Shown: positions 35,833 through 45,160, counted from the first letter of the stretch. The stretch: DNA of 64,000 nucleotides from Salinisphaera sp. LB1 (GCF_003177035.1 NZ_CP029488.1:1364001-1428000); one strand, 5' to 3'. The notes: a model not told the origin generated them from the sequence alone. Translations and numbers: made by a program.

Positions 35833-36462
35833 ATGCGTTATCCCATGCCGGCGACAAGTCTCGATGCCCCCCATGCGGCAACACTCGAGATACAGAAAAG
35901 CCGCTTCATCGGCTGGTGTGCCGGCATCGACGGCGTCGACGACGCGCACCGGCTGATCGCGCTGGCACGTCAGCGCTATCCCGACGCCTCGCATCATTGC
36001 TCAGCCTGGATCGCCGGCGCCCCGGGCGACGATCGGGCGATCGGGTTCTCGGACGATGGCGAACCCGGCGGCACGGCCGGCCGGCCGATGTATCAAGTGA
36101 TCGAGGGTAGCGGCCTCGGTCGCATCGCCTGTGTCGTGACACGCTATTTCGGCGGTATCAAGCTCGGCACGGGCGGCCTGGCGCGCGCCTATGGCCAGAC
36201 GGTCAGCGCGCTCGTCGCCGACCTGCCGATACGGGAACACGTGCCAAGGCGCCGACTGTCGCTCGACCTGACCTTTGCCGACGAGCAACCCGTGCGGCGC
36301 TGGCTGGACGAACACGAGGGCCGGATCATCGACGCCCGCTACCATGCCGGGGGCGTGACGCTGGCGGTGGATTGGCCCCGGGACGCCGATACCGATTTTG
36401 CCGAACTCGACGCCCGGCTGAGCGGCCGCCTCGCGCTGAACGACGACACCGCCGGGGAATGA
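35833..36462 (+). CDS. yigZ: YigZ/IMPACT-family protein
   Basis: 209 residues. The N-terminal IMPACT domain contains EIQKSRFIGWCAGIDGVDDAHRLI, ASHHCSAWIAG, GFSDDGEPGGTAGRPMYQVIEGSGLGRIACVVTRYFGGIKLGTGGLARAYGQ, which is the full UPF0029 signature. A C-terminal DUF1949-like segment (LSLDLTFADEQPVRRWLDE) follows. The family is linked to translation control and stalled ribosomes in eukaryotes; the bacterial role is unsettled. GTGGAGTTCCG precedes the ATG. Convergent with ppiC. Confidence 0.92.
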   Translation: MRYPMPATSLDAPHAATLEIQKSRFIGWCAGIDGVDDAHRLIALARQRYPDASHHCSAWIAGAPGDDRAIGFSDDGEPGGTAGRPMYQVIEGSGLGRIACVVTRYFGGIKLGTGGLARAYGQTVSALVADLPIREHVPRRRLSLDLTFADEQPVRRWLDEHEGRIIDARYHAGGVTLAVDWPRDADTDFAELDARLSGRLALNDDTAGE

Positions 36463-36497
36463 GCCGGCGCGCAACACACGCGGCCGGCCCCGGGCCA

Positions 36498-36776
36498 TCA
36501 ACCGCGCGCGGTGACTTCCAGCAGGTGATAACCGAACTGTGTCTTCACTGGCCCCTGAACTTCGTTGAGCGGGGCGCTGAACACCACGTCGTCGAACTCG
36601 CGCACCATCTGGCCGGGGCCGAATGTACCGAGCTCGCCGCCCTTGCGGCCGGACGGACACGTCGAATGCTCACGCGCGACTTCGGCGAAATCGCCGCCGT
36701 TTTCGATCTGTTGCTTGAGTTCGACACACTTGTCTTCGCTGTCGACGAGGATATGACGGGCACTGGCCTGGGCCAT
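36498..36776 (-). CDS. ppiC: Parvulin-type peptidyl-prolyl isomerase PpiC
   Basis: 92 residues; E. coli PpiC has 93. ASARHILVDSEDKCVELKQQIENGGDFAEVAREHSTCPSGRKGGELGTFGPGQMVREFDDVVFSAPL includes the catalytic His, the Cys (TCPSG) and the F/M substrate pocket. VQGPVKTQFGYHLLEVT closes the fold. It has no signal peptide, so it is cytoplasmic. ATG 36776 has AGGAG 8 bases upstream. Confidence 0.95.
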   Translation of the reverse strand: MAQASARHILVDSEDKCVELKQQIENGGDFAEVAREHSTCPSGRKGGELGTFGPGQMVREFDDVVFSAPLNEVQGPVKTQFGYHLLEVTARG

Positions 36777-36898
36777 GGGAAAGCTCCTGCTTTGAGAAAT
36801 CACGGACCGCGCATATTACGGCAATTTCAGAACCGTCGGCGGGCGAGCTCCGATTTGAGCGGAGGTCTGCAGTTCAGCCCGCGTCCGAACGCCGGGCA

Positions 36899-36930
36899 TA
36901 AAAAAACGGGCTGCTTGCGCAGCCCATTTT
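36899..36930 (-). terminator. Terminator of cold-shock gene 2
   Basis: GGGCTGC and GCAGCCC form a perfect 7-bp stem with a TTGC loop, flanked by A/T runs on both sides, so it may also work on the plus strand. It lies 22 bp after the stop of the cold-shock gene. Confidence 0.88.
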
Positions 36931-36951
36931 TACTTCAAATTGTTCTGCGCC

Positions 36952-37155
36952 TTAAAGCGGGACGACGCTCGTCGCGCAAGGGCCTTGCTTGCCCTCACCG
37001 ACTTCGAATTCCACTGCCTGTCCGTCCTCGAGCGAGGCGAAACCCTGCATTTTTATTTCCGAATGATGGACGAACAGATCTTTGCTGCCATCTTCAGGAG
37101 CGATAAAGCCGAAGCCTTTCTTCGAGCTAAACCACTTCACTGTGCCTTTGGCCAT
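36952..37155 (-). CDS. CspA-family cold-shock protein 2
   Basis: 67 residues. RNP1 (KGFGFI) and RNP2 (LFVHHS) are intact and the sequence differs from copy 1 (21330) mainly in the loop [11 protein letters not shown] versus [12 protein letters not shown]. The translation initiation region AAGAGTAAATT-ATG is identical to copy 1. A yaiI gene again lies upstream on the same strand, so the pair appears to be a segmental duplicate. Confidence 0.95.
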   Translation of the reverse strand: MAKGTVKWFSSKKGFGFIAPEDGSKDLFVHHSEIKMQGFASLEDGQAVEFEVGEGKQGPCATSVVPL

Positions 37156-37205
37156 AATTTACTCTTGGTACTACGATTTAATAAGTGCAGCTGCCTGCGC
37201 GACTA
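37156..37205 (-). promoter_or_regulatory. Conserved 5' leader of cold-shock gene 2
   Basis: It shares the ordered blocks GCAGGCAGCTGCA, TTATTAAATCGT and ACCAAGAGTAAATT with the leader of copy 1. Conserved untranslated sequence points to mRNA-level control. 37206-37465 contains no gene; an AT-rich stretch at 37310-37410 is the likely promoter zone. Confidence 0.6.
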
Positions 37206-37465
37206 CGCATACGCGTCACGACACCAACACACGAGCACCGATGTCGTGAATCGGCCGGATCATCGGCTCATGGAGCCGACGATCCACGCTCCGGCAGCGG
37301 CGGAATGGCCTAAAAATAAAAGAAAAACAATATCTTGAATAGACACCCGAGGGCGCATGGTCCAGCGCCAACCGGCGCCTCATCCGATTGAATATTTTTT
37401 AGCCTGCGCCCATCCTGCGTGATTTTAGCGTTTCGGGCGCGCGTCGACCGGCTCAGGGCCTAGTC

Positions 37466-37539
37466 CAATAGGGCGACGGGGTCTGCGCTGGTCTGGTGCC
37501 CGCTCAGCCCCGCCCTTCGGGGCGCACACCGTCCTATTG
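37466..37539 (-). terminator. Long imperfect stem after yaiI copy 2
   Basis: CAATAGG (37466-37472) pairs with CCTATTG (37533-37539), GACGG with CCGTC just inside, and GCCCC/GGGGC at the tip. It lies 31 bp after the yaiI stop. It may terminate that gene or be a small palindromic repeat. Confidence 0.4.
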
Positions 37540-37570
37540 AAATCGGCTCTTAGCGGCGTGCCTCGGCCAG

Positions 37571-37999
37571 CTAGAGGTAGAGCGCGTTGACGAAAGCCTG
37601 ACGTTCCTTCTCGCCGAGCACCCACGGGCCGGCCCCGTGAATACCGCCGGCACGCAGCGTGTCCATGAAATCGCGCATGGTGTGTTTGGCCGCGATATCA
37701 TCGGCCGAATACATCTCGCCGCTCGGGCTCAGGGCCTGGCCGCCGGTGGCGATGACCTCGGCGGCCAGCGGAATATCGACCGTAGTCACCAGATCACCGG
37801 CCGCCATGCGCTGGACGATCTCGTTGTCCGCCACGTCGAATCCGCTCGCGACCTGCACCGCCTGGATCTGCGGCTGGCGCGGCACCTGCAACGGCTGATT
37901 CGCCACCAGCGTCAGCGGCATCCCGGTCCGCTTGGGAGCCCGAAATAGGATCTGCTTGATCACCACCGGGCACGCATCGGCATCGACCCATATCTGCAC
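37571..37999 (-). CDS. yaiI: UPF0178/YaiI-family protein, copy 2
   Basis: 142 residues from [25 protein letters not shown]. All family motifs of copy 1 are present ([56 protein letters not shown]). The C terminus stops at NALYL, about 8 residues shorter than copy 1. The start is GTG at 37999 with GTGGAG 7 bases upstream, as in copy 1; a GTG 12 bases earlier is in frame. The two copies are clearly diverged, so the duplication is not recent. Confidence 0.88.
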   Translation of the reverse strand: MQIWVDADACPVVIKQILFRAPKRTGMPLTLVANQPLQVPRQPQIQAVQVASGFDVADNEIVQRMAAGDLVTTVDIPLAAEVIATGGQALSPSGEMYSADDIAAKHTMRDFMDTLRAGGIHGAGPWVLGEKERQAFVNALYL

Positions 38000-38247
38000 A
38001 ACCGGCTCCACGTTGAGACGCGACGGCGACCGTACCCGTTTACTCCCCGCGCCGGATTTTCGAATGACCGGCGCATCTTACTATTCCCGGCCAGCGGTGA
38101 TGCGCCGCCCGGGCGGGCGACCACGCGAGTCGCCGCTCGCGCACGCGGCAGGTCCCAAAGTAGTCGAATCGCGCCGATCGACCGGCTCGTGCGGCCCGCG
38201 TTTGCATGGCGGTTCTGCATCGACCCGACCACGACAAGGAGCCTGTC

Positions 38248-38424
38248 ATGCAGATTCAGCAACGACTCAAGACGCATTCGACCCCCGTCGACTTCAGCGA
38301 GGAGCTGGCCGACTGCATCGCCGCTTGCCTGAAATGCCGCCAGTGCTGCTCGTCGGTATGCGCCGATGCCTGCCATCGTTGCGCCACCGCTCGCGACGAG
38401 CTGCTCAGCCGCCCGGAAGACTAG
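38248..38424 (+). CDS. Small eight-cysteine protein, probable metal-binding
   Basis: 58 residues. After MQIQQRLKTHSTPVDFSEELA comes a dense cluster, C-x3-C-x2-C-x2-CC-x3-C-x3-C-x2-C, then a charged tail. The helical spacing of cysteines recalls the four-helix-bundle copper-binding (DUF326/Csp) proteins but is much shorter, so it may be a single-hairpin relative or an unrelated zinc/iron-cluster peptide. A perfect AAGGAG stands 6 bases before the ATG. Monocistronic and divergent from yaiI copy 2. Confidence 0.7.
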   Translation: MQIQQRLKTHSTPVDFSEELADCIAACLKCRQCCSSVCADACHRCATARDELLSRPED

Positions 38425-38922
38425 GGCGTGTCTTAGAGTTACGCGACCAGCAGTACAACCGGCCCGCGGCGTTTGCTTTCGGCGCCGTGCTGCCATCCGA
38501 CGCCGTGGGATTCACACGCTGGCGCCCGACCGGCGCGGTCGCGGGGCGCAACCGTGGGCCGTTGTAAACCGTTTCGACTGCCCGGCGACGCCCATGATCG
38601 CTACCGGCATTGATGCCGATTAGCCTATGTTTTTCATGGACTTGGCCGGTCTTATCACGGCCGAACAAAAGCGACGATGGGGATCGGTACTCATTTTGCC
38701 TGTCATCGGAATCGACGCCACCCGGCTCGCACCTGCCACTCCAGGTAACTGATATTTATAAACGTTTCTATCGCGCCCCGCGGCGGAGAGGCGTCGGTCT
38801 TTATTACGTCGCCAACCGTCGGCCTCGCGGCTTTGGCACGGCGGATTGACGCCAAGCCGGCGCATCGGGGGCTTGGCATAACCGTTGCTAGCCAGCCTTG
38901 GGGCGCTATCTTGGGAGCCATC
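38425..38922. other. Intergenic region upstream of opgC-like gene
   Basis: 498 bp without a supported gene. An AT-rich spot at ~38748-38770 (TTTATAAACGTTT) is the best promoter candidate. Short possible peptides here lack ribosome-binding sites and protein-like composition. Confidence 0.5.
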
Positions 38923-40107
38923 GTGTGGAAGTCGTCTTTGCAGGCCGTGGGTCAGACATTGTGGTCGCTCCCGATCGATCGAAGTACTGCCCCGCAGCCC
39001 ACCGTTCACGGAGCGGGCAATTCCCCGGCCGCTATACAGCACGCACGCCCCGGGCGTGACAATCGCATCGACACCCTGCGCGGTCTGCTGCTGGTGATCA
39101 TGACGATCGACCATCTCGGCGGGCCACTATATGCCATCAGTTATTCGCCGCTCGGATTCGTGACCGCGGCCGAAGGTTTCGTCTTTCTTTCCGGCTATAT
39201 GTTCGCGCTCGCTTACGTTCTGCGCGCGCCCGACCTGCGTACGCTGCGCCGTACCTCGATCCGCCGTGCGGCACTGATTTATCGCTACTACATCGCCGCG
39301 CTGGGGCTGCTCGTCGGGTTGACCTGGTTATTTCCGCGGCTCGGCGTGTACTGGCATCTGGGCGGAACCATGCACCATCCGTGGGTTTGGAATCTGCTGT
39401 CGTTCGCGATGGTCAACCAGCCCGCTTATTTCGATATTCTGCCCATGTACGTGGTGTTCGTGCTGGTCACGCCGTTTGCCGTGATGGGCATCCGGCGCGG
39501 CTATACATGGCTCGTGGCAGCCATGAGCATAGGCACGTGGGCGCTCGGCAGCCTGCTGCATCCCAGCGAGTCGCTGACCGCGTTGTTGACGGGCGACTAC
39601 CGCGCCGGTCATTTCAATCTGCTGTGCTGGCAGCTGCTGTGGATGCTCGGGCTCATGTTGGGCTGCTATCGCGATACCGTGCGGCGTGCGCTCGGCCGGG
39701 TGCCCCGCTCGGCGTGGTTGGCGCTGCTCGTATTCCTCGGCGCCCTGTGCCTGGCCCGCCACGACCTGCTCTCGATCGGCCTCTCCGCACAGGACCCGGC
39801 GCTCGACAGCACAAAGATGGGTTGGCTGCGATTGTTCGATACACTCGGCCTGCTGCTGCTCACCGCCGGGCTGTTGCGGTTCGCGTCGCGCACGGCCCGG
39901 GTGCCGTGGCTGGATTATCTCGGCCGTTCGTCGATCCAGGTTTTCACGTTCCAGGTGTTGCTGGTCTATCTCGACATGGGCATCGGCTTCCGGCTCGACG
40001 AGCTGGGCAGCCCAGCGCTGCACGTCGTGTATACCCTGGCCTGTGTCCTGACCCTGACGCTGCCCGCCTTCCTCCATCATCGCCGGCGCCTGCGGGTGCG
40101 GGCCTGA
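38923..40107 (+). CDS. opgC: OpgC-family acyltransferase-like membrane protein
   Basis: 394 residues from GTG 38923, with ~10 membrane helices. The family pattern is clear: DNRIDTLRGLLLVIMTIDHLGGPLYAISYSPLGFVTAAEGFVFLSGYMFAL, YFDILPMYVVFVLVTPF, GHFNLLCWQLLWMLGLMLGCYRD and LDYLGRSSIQVFTFQVLLVY. OpgC decorates osmoregulated periplasmic glucans with succinyl groups in other bacteria; no opgGH is in this window. The N terminus is uncertain: GGGAG 6 bases upstream favours 38923, but an ATG at 38833 is also in frame and the conserved region begins only ~50 residues in. Confidence 0.82.
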   Translation: MWKSSLQAVGQTLWSLPIDRSTAPQPTVHGAGNSPAAIQHARPGRDNRIDTLRGLLLVIMTIDHLGGPLYAISYSPLGFVTAAEGFVFLSGYMFALAYVLRAPDLRTLRRTSIRRAALIYRYYIAALGLLVGLTWLFPRLGVYWHLGGTMHHPWVWNLLSFAMVNQPAYFDILPMYVVFVLVTPFAVMGIRRGYTWLVAAMSIGTWALGSLLHPSESLTALLTGDYRAGHFNLLCWQLLWMLGLMLGCYRDTVRRALGRVPRSAWLALLVFLGALCLARHDLLSIGLSAQDPALDSTKMGWLRLFDTLGLLLLTAGLLRFASRTARVPWLDYLGRSSIQVFTFQVLLVYLDMGIGFRLDELGSPALHVVYTLACVLTLTLPAFLHHRRRLRVRA

Positions 40108-40234
40108 AGCATAGCGCGCGGGAAACGACGAATTACCGCGCGCTTCGGCGACCCGCTGGGCACGCCCGGACGGGCGGCCGTGCCCGTGCGTGGCGGGGCG
40201 GTGGCCCCGGTGGACACACGCGCGCACACATCGC

Positions 40235-42259
40235 TCAGCGCGGCTCGGTCTGCAACGCCGCAGCTAACCCGGGCGCGTAATCGGCGCCGTGGGGCACGGT
40301 CGCCGTGGACGGCGCCAGCGCGTCGCCGATCGGCTCGGCACGCCCGCCGAGGTATTCGGCCAGAAACGCCTCGGTGATCGCGTTGAAGGCGATGTTGTTG
40401 GCCGGGCGGGCAAAGCCGTGGCCTTCGTCGGGGAACAGCACGTAAGTGACCGGTATCGATTTCTCGGCCATCGCGTTCACGATCTGGTCGCTCTCGGCCT
40501 GTTTGACGCGCGGGTCGTTGGCCCCCTGGCCGATCAACAGCGGGCGAACGATGCGATCGGCGTAGGTCAGCGGCGAGCGCTCGGCCAGCCAGGCGCGGCC
40601 GGCCTCGGTTTCAGGGTCGGCCATGCGCCGATACATCTGGCGGCGACCCGCTTCCCAGTAGGGCGGGATGCTCTCCAGCAGGGTGGTGAGGTTCGACGGA
40701 CCGACGATATCCACACCGCAGGCGAAGGTTTCCGGCGTCAGCGTGAGTCCGGCCAACACCGCATAGCCGCCGTAGGAACCACCCATGATCGCCACCCGCT
40801 TCGGGTCGGCCACACGATTGTCGACCGCCCAGTTCACGGCGTCGATCAGGTCGTCGTGCATGGCGGCGCCCCACTCGCCGTCGCCAGCGGCGGTGAAGGA
40901 TTTGCCGAAACCGGTCGAGCCGCGATAGTTCACCGACAGCACCGCATAGCCGCGATTGGCCAGCCACTGGTGGTAGCCGTTGCTGCCATAGTCGTCCCGC
41001 GCCCAGGGGCCGCCGTGCACCAGCAGCACCATCGGCAGCGGCTCGCCCGGCGCGGTGAAGCCTTCGGCGCCGCTGCCGCGCGGCAAGGTGAGATAGGCGG
41101 TCAGCATCAGGCCGTCGCGGGCGGTGATCTCCAGCGGCGTCATGCCGGCCAGCGGCGCGCCCACCAGTTCCGGGCGGCTGACGAACAGCGTGGTGAGCGT
41201 CCCGGCGTCGCGATCATAGAGATGGGTTGCCGGTGGCGCGGTAACCGGGTCGTTAACCACCACCCAGCGGCGATCGTCGTCGGTACGCGAGGTGACGTGC
41301 ACGTCGCCTTCGAGCCGCTCGTCCAGAAACGCCAGATCCTCGCCGATGGCCGGGTCGATCACATGCCACTCGGTGCGCAGATAATCCACGGCCCAGGCCT
41401 GGATTTCGTGGGTTTCGGGGTCGGCCATCACGCCGGTCACGTCGGCCTTGGGCGAGGCGGCGATTTCGCGCATGTCGCCGGTTTCGAGATTCTGGGCGAC
41501 GAGCGCGGCGGTATCGCGGCCGCGACTGTCGATCCAGTAGAGCGTGTTGCCGTCGCGAGTGAAGCCCGCCGGGCCGGTGTTGGCGCTGTCCTCGAAGCGG
41601 ATGCTGACCAACGGCTCGTCCGCCACCGCGCCGTCCCGCACGCGAAAGAAATCCTCGCCGCCGTCCTCACGGGGCTTTTGCGCCAGGCGGATATCGAGGC
41701 TTTCATCCACCAGAAAGCCGCCGTAACCGTCGTTATGCATCGCCAGCGTCAGCTCGCCGCTGGCCAGATCCAGGCGATAGACATCGTGCCAGCGCGGATC
41801 GCGGTCGTTGATGCCCACCACGATATGGTCGCGCACGTGTCGGCTGACGCCGAGTACTTGCACCCGTACCCCTTCCTGCGGCGTCAGGGTACGCTGGGCC
41901 GCGCTTTCTACGTCCACACCGAACAGACGGAAGTTCTCGTCGCCGCCCTGGTCGTTCACGAACAGCAGCTGCCGGCTGTCCGGCGACCAGAAATAGCTCC
42001 GGATCGGGCGGGTGCGCTCGTCGGTCAGCGCCCGTCCTTCATCCGGGCGATCGACCGGCGCGACCCAGAGATTGAGCACGTCGTTGAACGGGGCGATCCA
42101 CGACAACCACCGGCCGTCCGGGCTCAGCCGGCCCTGTATGCGGCTCGGGTTGCCGAACAGCCGCTCGCGTTCGATCAACGGCGCATCGCCCGCGCTACCG
42201 GCGCCGGCAGCGTCGCTCGCCGCCATCGGAATGTTGTGAGCCGGATGATTCCAACGCAT
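40235..42259 (-). CDS. S9-family prolyl oligopeptidase / dipeptidyl aminopeptidase
   Basis: 674 residues. An N-terminal beta-propeller (~30-400; [29 protein letters not shown] and similar blades) caps a C-terminal alpha/beta hydrolase domain. The domain carries [27 protein letters not shown], the nucleophile [14 protein letters not shown], the acid in [13 protein letters not shown] and the base FPDEGHGFA. No signal peptide is seen, so it is cytosolic and probably trims proline-containing or short peptides. AAGGAGCGCCCC precedes the ATG. Confidence 0.93.
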   Translation of the reverse strand: MRWNHPAHNIPMAASDAAGAGSAGDAPLIERERLFGNPSRIQGRLSPDGRWLSWIAPFNDVLNLWVAPVDRPDEGRALTDERTRPIRSYFWSPDSRQLLFVNDQGGDENFRLFGVDVESAAQRTLTPQEGVRVQVLGVSRHVRDHIVVGINDRDPRWHDVYRLDLASGELTLAMHNDGYGGFLVDESLDIRLAQKPREDGGEDFFRVRDGAVADEPLVSIRFEDSANTGPAGFTRDGNTLYWIDSRGRDTAALVAQNLETGDMREIAASPKADVTGVMADPETHEIQAWAVDYLRTEWHVIDPAIGEDLAFLDERLEGDVHVTSRTDDDRRWVVVNDPVTAPPATHLYDRDAGTLTTLFVSRPELVGAPLAGMTPLEITARDGLMLTAYLTLPRGSGAEGFTAPGEPLPMVLLVHGGPWARDDYGSNGYHQWLANRGYAVLSVNYRGSTGFGKSFTAAGDGEWGAAMHDDLIDAVNWAVDNRVADPKRVAIMGGSYGGYAVLAGLTLTPETFACGVDIVGPSNLTTLLESIPPYWEAGRRQMYRRMADPETEAGRAWLAERSPLTYADRIVRPLLIGQGANDPRVKQAESDQIVNAMAEKSIPVTYVLFPDEGHGFARPANNIAFNAITEAFLAEYLGGRAEPIGDALAPSTATVPHGADYAPGLAAALQTEPR

Positions 42260-42391
42260 GGGGCGCTCCTTTGCGGGGTTGAATCAGGCCTCACTGGGTG
42301 AGGCGTCGGGCGGTCAGGATAACGCGGACGCCCCACCCGCGGGTTGATCGCAACGCGACACGGCGCCCGGCAAACGCATCGCCCTTATTGC

Positions 42392-42418
42392 TAAAGCTCA
42401 GCCGCCGCTCGCCGATAA
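42392..42418 (+). promoter_or_regulatory. Near-consensus sigma-28 (FliA) promoter before the YjfB-like/PYP genes
   Basis: TAAAGCTC (42392-42399), an 11-nt spacer and GCCGATAA (42411-42418). This matches the flagellar sigma consensus TAAAGTTT-N11-GCCGATAA at all eight -10 bases and six of eight -35 bases with the canonical spacing. The YjfB-like start codon is 41 bp downstream and PYP begins 354 bp downstream with no strong terminator between. Confidence 0.82.
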
Positions 42419-42459
42419 ACCGACTTCGGCTAACCATTCCCGAGCTTGGAGACAATCTC

Positions 42460-42666
42460 ATGGACGCAGGAAGCGTGAACTCGACCGTCAGTACCGCCAT
42501 GGCTTTGCAGCAACATAACCAGAACCAGGACGTGCAGACGAACCTGCTGCGCAAGTCGCTCGACAGCCAGGCCTCGCAGATGAGCCAGCTGATGTCGTCG
42601 CTGGAAACACAGCCGGCGTTGGCAACGACCGGATCCGTCGGAACGCAGATCAATACCTATGCCTGA
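42460..42666 (+). CDS. YjfB-like putative motility protein, copy 1
   Basis: 68 residues: VNSTVSTAMALQQHNQNQDV, then LLRKSLDSQASQMSQLMSSL and a TGSVGTQINTYA end. This follows the YjfB_motility pattern (short N-terminal helix, xxLxKKxLDxQxxQxxxLxxS, G-x-x-I/L-N/D at the end), a family found beside flagellar and chemotaxis genes. It is 70-80% identical to the protein at 50263-50472. GGAG lies 10 bases before the ATG. The sigma-28 promoter directly upstream supports membership in the late flagellar regulon. Its role is unknown. Confidence 0.85.
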   Translation: MDAGSVNSTVSTAMALQQHNQNQDVQTNLLRKSLDSQASQMSQLMSSLETQPALATTGSVGTQINTYA

Positions 42667-42772
42667 CGGCCGCGTTTAAAACCAAAGGACTTGAGCAGCG
42701 GCAACATAAGGGTCGGCGCATCTTTTCGATCGCGCCATAATAAAATTCCTTATATAAAATCGGATTATAGCT

Positions 42773-43150
42773 ATGGAAATCGTAAAGTTTGGTGCCGACG
42801 ACATCGAAAATACATTGTCCAAGATGTCGGAAAAGCAGATAGACCAGATGGCTTTTGGCGCAATTCAACTGGATGGCAGCGGAAAAATTCTGCAGTACAA
42901 CTCAGCCGAAGGTGCAATAACCGGCCGCGACCCTTCGCAAGTCATAGGGAAAAACTTTTTTCGGGACGTCGCACCGTGCACCAATCGTCCGGAGTTCAAA
43001 GGCCGCTTCGACGACGGCGTGCGTAACGGTGATTTAAGTGCCGTTTTCGAATATACGTTCGATTACGAGATGACACCCACCAAGGTAAGAGTCCAGATGA
43101 AGAAAGCGATCTCTGGTGACAGTTACTGGATATTCGTCAAACGTCTTTAA
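42773..43150 (+). CDS. pyp: Photoactive yellow protein (PYP)
   Basis: 125 residues, exactly the length of Halorhodospira halophila PYP and collinear with it. It is a PAS-fold blue-light sensor that binds p-coumaric acid as a thioester and cycles on absorption. All chromophore-pocket residues are in register: Tyr42 and Glu46 (LQYNSAEG), Thr50 and Arg52 (ITGRD), and Cys69 (DVAPCT), the attachment site. [26 protein letters not shown] closes the fold. PYP mediates negative phototaxis in Halorhodospira. The Shine-Dalgarno is weak. It lies between a YjfB-like gene and the p-coumarate ligase gene; the DNA is less GC-rich than its surroundings. Confidence 0.97.
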   Translation: MEIVKFGADDIENTLSKMSEKQIDQMAFGAIQLDGSGKILQYNSAEGAITGRDPSQVIGKNFFRDVAPCTNRPEFKGRFDDGVRNGDLSAVFEYTFDYEMTPTKVRVQMKKAISGDSYWIFVKRL

Positions 43151-43184
43151 TGCATTGGCGCGGAACGAGTCAAAGGCCGTGAGC

Positions 43185-44393
43185 ATGCTTGGGCGGACTT
43201 TTATAAGCCGTTGTCTGTTTTCGCTAATCGCGGCCAAGCTCGATGGGTCGGACCGAGGTCAGGGTCATTTCGGTCCGCTCGCTAACATGGGCCTTGATAC
43301 CCCGCTTCGCGCCGACGAAGCGAACTCCGCACTGAATATCGACTCGCTCAAGTTGATGAGTCTGGCGATGGACGTCAGCACACTATTCCAAATACCCGAT
43401 AGTGGGCTTGAAGATTACCTGTTGCGCGGACAAACGATCGGCGATTGGGTCGATGTGGTGATGGAGTCGCGAAACAGCGGCGCTCAGGCGCTGGCATTTA
43501 CGAGCTCAGGCAGCACAGGAGAGCCCGTCACCTATCGTCACGAATGGATCGACTTACTTGACGAAGTACGGGATCTGGCGCCGGAATTCGCCGCTCATCT
43601 TGGCCAGTCGATCGCGCGGGTCGTCGTATGTGTCCCAACGCACCACATTTACGGCTTTCTGTTCGGCATTGTGTTGCCCGCAGTTTTGGATCTGCCGGTA
43701 CTCGATCGTCCGCAAGCAATGCTGACAGCGCACTCCGGACGCTTCAGCGACGGTGATCTTATCGTCGGTTTTCCCTGGTTTTGGCGCGCCCTGGCGCAAG
43801 CGGGAACGCAGTTTTCCGAGTCCTGTATCGGCCTCTCATCAACCGGCCCATTGGACGCCGACATAACTCCGCGTCTCAAAGCCAAGGGCCTGAAGGCGAT
43901 GATCGAAATACATGGGTCCAGCGAAACGGCCGGTATAGGTTATCGGTCGCATAGCAGCGATCCCTATACACTGATGAATCGCTGGCGTGTCGGACCGGAT
44001 AAGGCGCGCTTGGCCCGGAACCGGGATCTGTCTGACACCGTGTTGTTGCCTGATCGTTTTGACTGGGTCGATCCGCGTCGCTATCAGCTACGCGGGCGAC
44101 TGGATCAGGCTATTCAGGTCGCGGGGTATAATGTTTATCCGGACCGGATCGCTATGCAGATTGCCCGTCATCCGGATATCGATCAAGCGTACGTACGGCT
44201 CATGCGACCTGGCGAGGGTGATCGTCTTAAAGCCTATGTCGTGCCCTCCGACGAAGATTTGCCACCCGCCGAAGTCAAAAAGCGTCTGGTGAAATGGTGT
44301 CGTGCCAGCCTCACAACGGCACAAATGCCGGCGGTGATTACAGTGGGGTCTGCCTTGCCCATGAATTCCCTCGGGAAACCAGCCGACTGGTAG
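43185..44393 (+). CDS. pcl: p-Coumarate:CoA ligase for PYP chromophore activation
   Basis: 402 residues of the ANL (AMP-forming) superfamily in the short form seen in pyp clusters. A3 motif TSSGSTGEPV, A5 motif IHGSSETAGIGYR, A8 motif YQLRGRLDQAIQVAGYNVYP and the A10 lysine in MNSLGKPADW are present. It would convert p-coumarate to its CoA thioester, the donor for PYP Cys69. ATG 43185 (AAAGG 8 bases upstream) is preferred; GTG 43179 is also possible, and an in-frame ATG at 43116 lies inside pyp. It follows pyp by 34 bp. No tyrosine ammonia-lyase gene is present in the window, so the p-coumarate source is unexplained. Confidence 0.93.
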   Translation: MLGRTFISRCLFSLIAAKLDGSDRGQGHFGPLANMGLDTPLRADEANSALNIDSLKLMSLAMDVSTLFQIPDSGLEDYLLRGQTIGDWVDVVMESRNSGAQALAFTSSGSTGEPVTYRHEWIDLLDEVRDLAPEFAAHLGQSIARVVVCVPTHHIYGFLFGIVLPAVLDLPVLDRPQAMLTAHSGRFSDGDLIVGFPWFWRALAQAGTQFSESCIGLSSTGPLDADITPRLKAKGLKAMIEIHGSSETAGIGYRSHSSDPYTLMNRWRVGPDKARLARNRDLSDTVLLPDRFDWVDPRRYQLRGRLDQAIQVAGYNVYPDRIAMQIARHPDIDQAYVRLMRPGEGDRLKAYVVPSDEDLPPAEVKKRLVKWCRASLTTAQMPAVITVGSALPMNSLGKPADW

Positions 44394-44453
44394 GTCGTCG
44401 CACACGGGCGTTCAGGGATAAGCACAGCTTCGACGATGGCCGGCCGCGAACGG

Positions 44454-44861
44454 TTAGAAAAACACCGCGTAGACAATGCCGTCCCCTACCGAGGTCGAGA
44501 ACGCGGGCATCATCGCTAGCACACCGAGCCACAGCCGGGCGGCGACGGATAGAGATCGCAGGCCGGGTAGTCGACGATCCAATTGGCCCCTCCCCGGAAT
44601 GGCCGAGGCAATGAACCACCCAAGTAAATGGGTCCAAACCACGGTGATCTCCGAAGTCCGGCCCTGAGTCGGTAAAGCGCGGGCCGCCGTAACCGCCGAC
44701 GCGGTCGCGATAGTCGGGCCACCCATTAACCTCCGCGCGAAATGACTGCTATCGGCCGAATGCCATCCGTCGTGCCCGTAGCCGAGCACGGTCATCAGGG
44801 GCGCAGCCGTCAAAGCCATGACCACGATACAAAGCGTGCTACGCGCCAGCCCATTGTGCAT
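44454..44861 (-). CDS. Hypothetical membrane protein, weak support
   Basis: A 135-residue reading with three hydrophobic segments (TLCIVVMALTAAPLMTVLGY, WTHLLGWFIASAIP, LWLGVLAMMPAFSTSVGDGIVYAVFF). It may be real or a chance open frame in decaying DNA: the segment adjoins a transposase remnant, overlaps its first base and has no recognised relatives. GGATGGGTCA precedes the ATG. Confidence 0.3.
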   Translation of the reverse strand: MHNGLARSTLCIVVMALTAAPLMTVLGYGHDGWHSADSSHFARRLMGGPTIATASAVTAARALPTQGRTSEITVVWTHLLGWFIASAIPGRGQLDRRLPGLRSLSVAARLWLGVLAMMPAFSTSVGDGIVYAVFF

Positions 44862-45145
44862 TGACCCATCCGCCCACAGGCAGCCAATCAGCGTCGACGC
44901 GCGATTACCTGGCTCGACTACCGGGCATCGATTATCCCGGCTATTTCGACGTGCGCCGGGTGGCGCACAGCGGCCTGATCTATATCGGAAACCGCGTTAT
45001 GTGTGTCTCTCATTTGCTCGTCGGACAAGACATTGGTCTGGAGCAGATCGACGAAGCGCGATGGGAGGCGTACTTCAGCTTCTATCGCCTTGACCGGATC
45101 GAGCTACCCAAGCACAAAGGCGGCTACTGCCGCGTTCGGGTGTAA
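44861..45145 (+). pseudogene. Transposase/integrase C-terminal remnant (IS481/IS3-like)
   Basis: The 94-residue fragment reads like the end of an rve-type integrase. It contains YPGYFDVRRVAHSGLIYIGN followed by RVMCVSHLLVGQDIGLEQIDEARWEAYFSFYRLDRIE, matching the usual YPGHFEVRRVxxNGxIxW...NVSxxxxGxxIGLEEIDDGxWxVYF pattern. The DDE catalytic core is absent upstream, so this is the 3' stub of an insertion sequence. Evidence of past transposition beside the PYP locus. Confidence 0.75.
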
Positions 45146-45160
45146 CCCATGTTCATGTAC

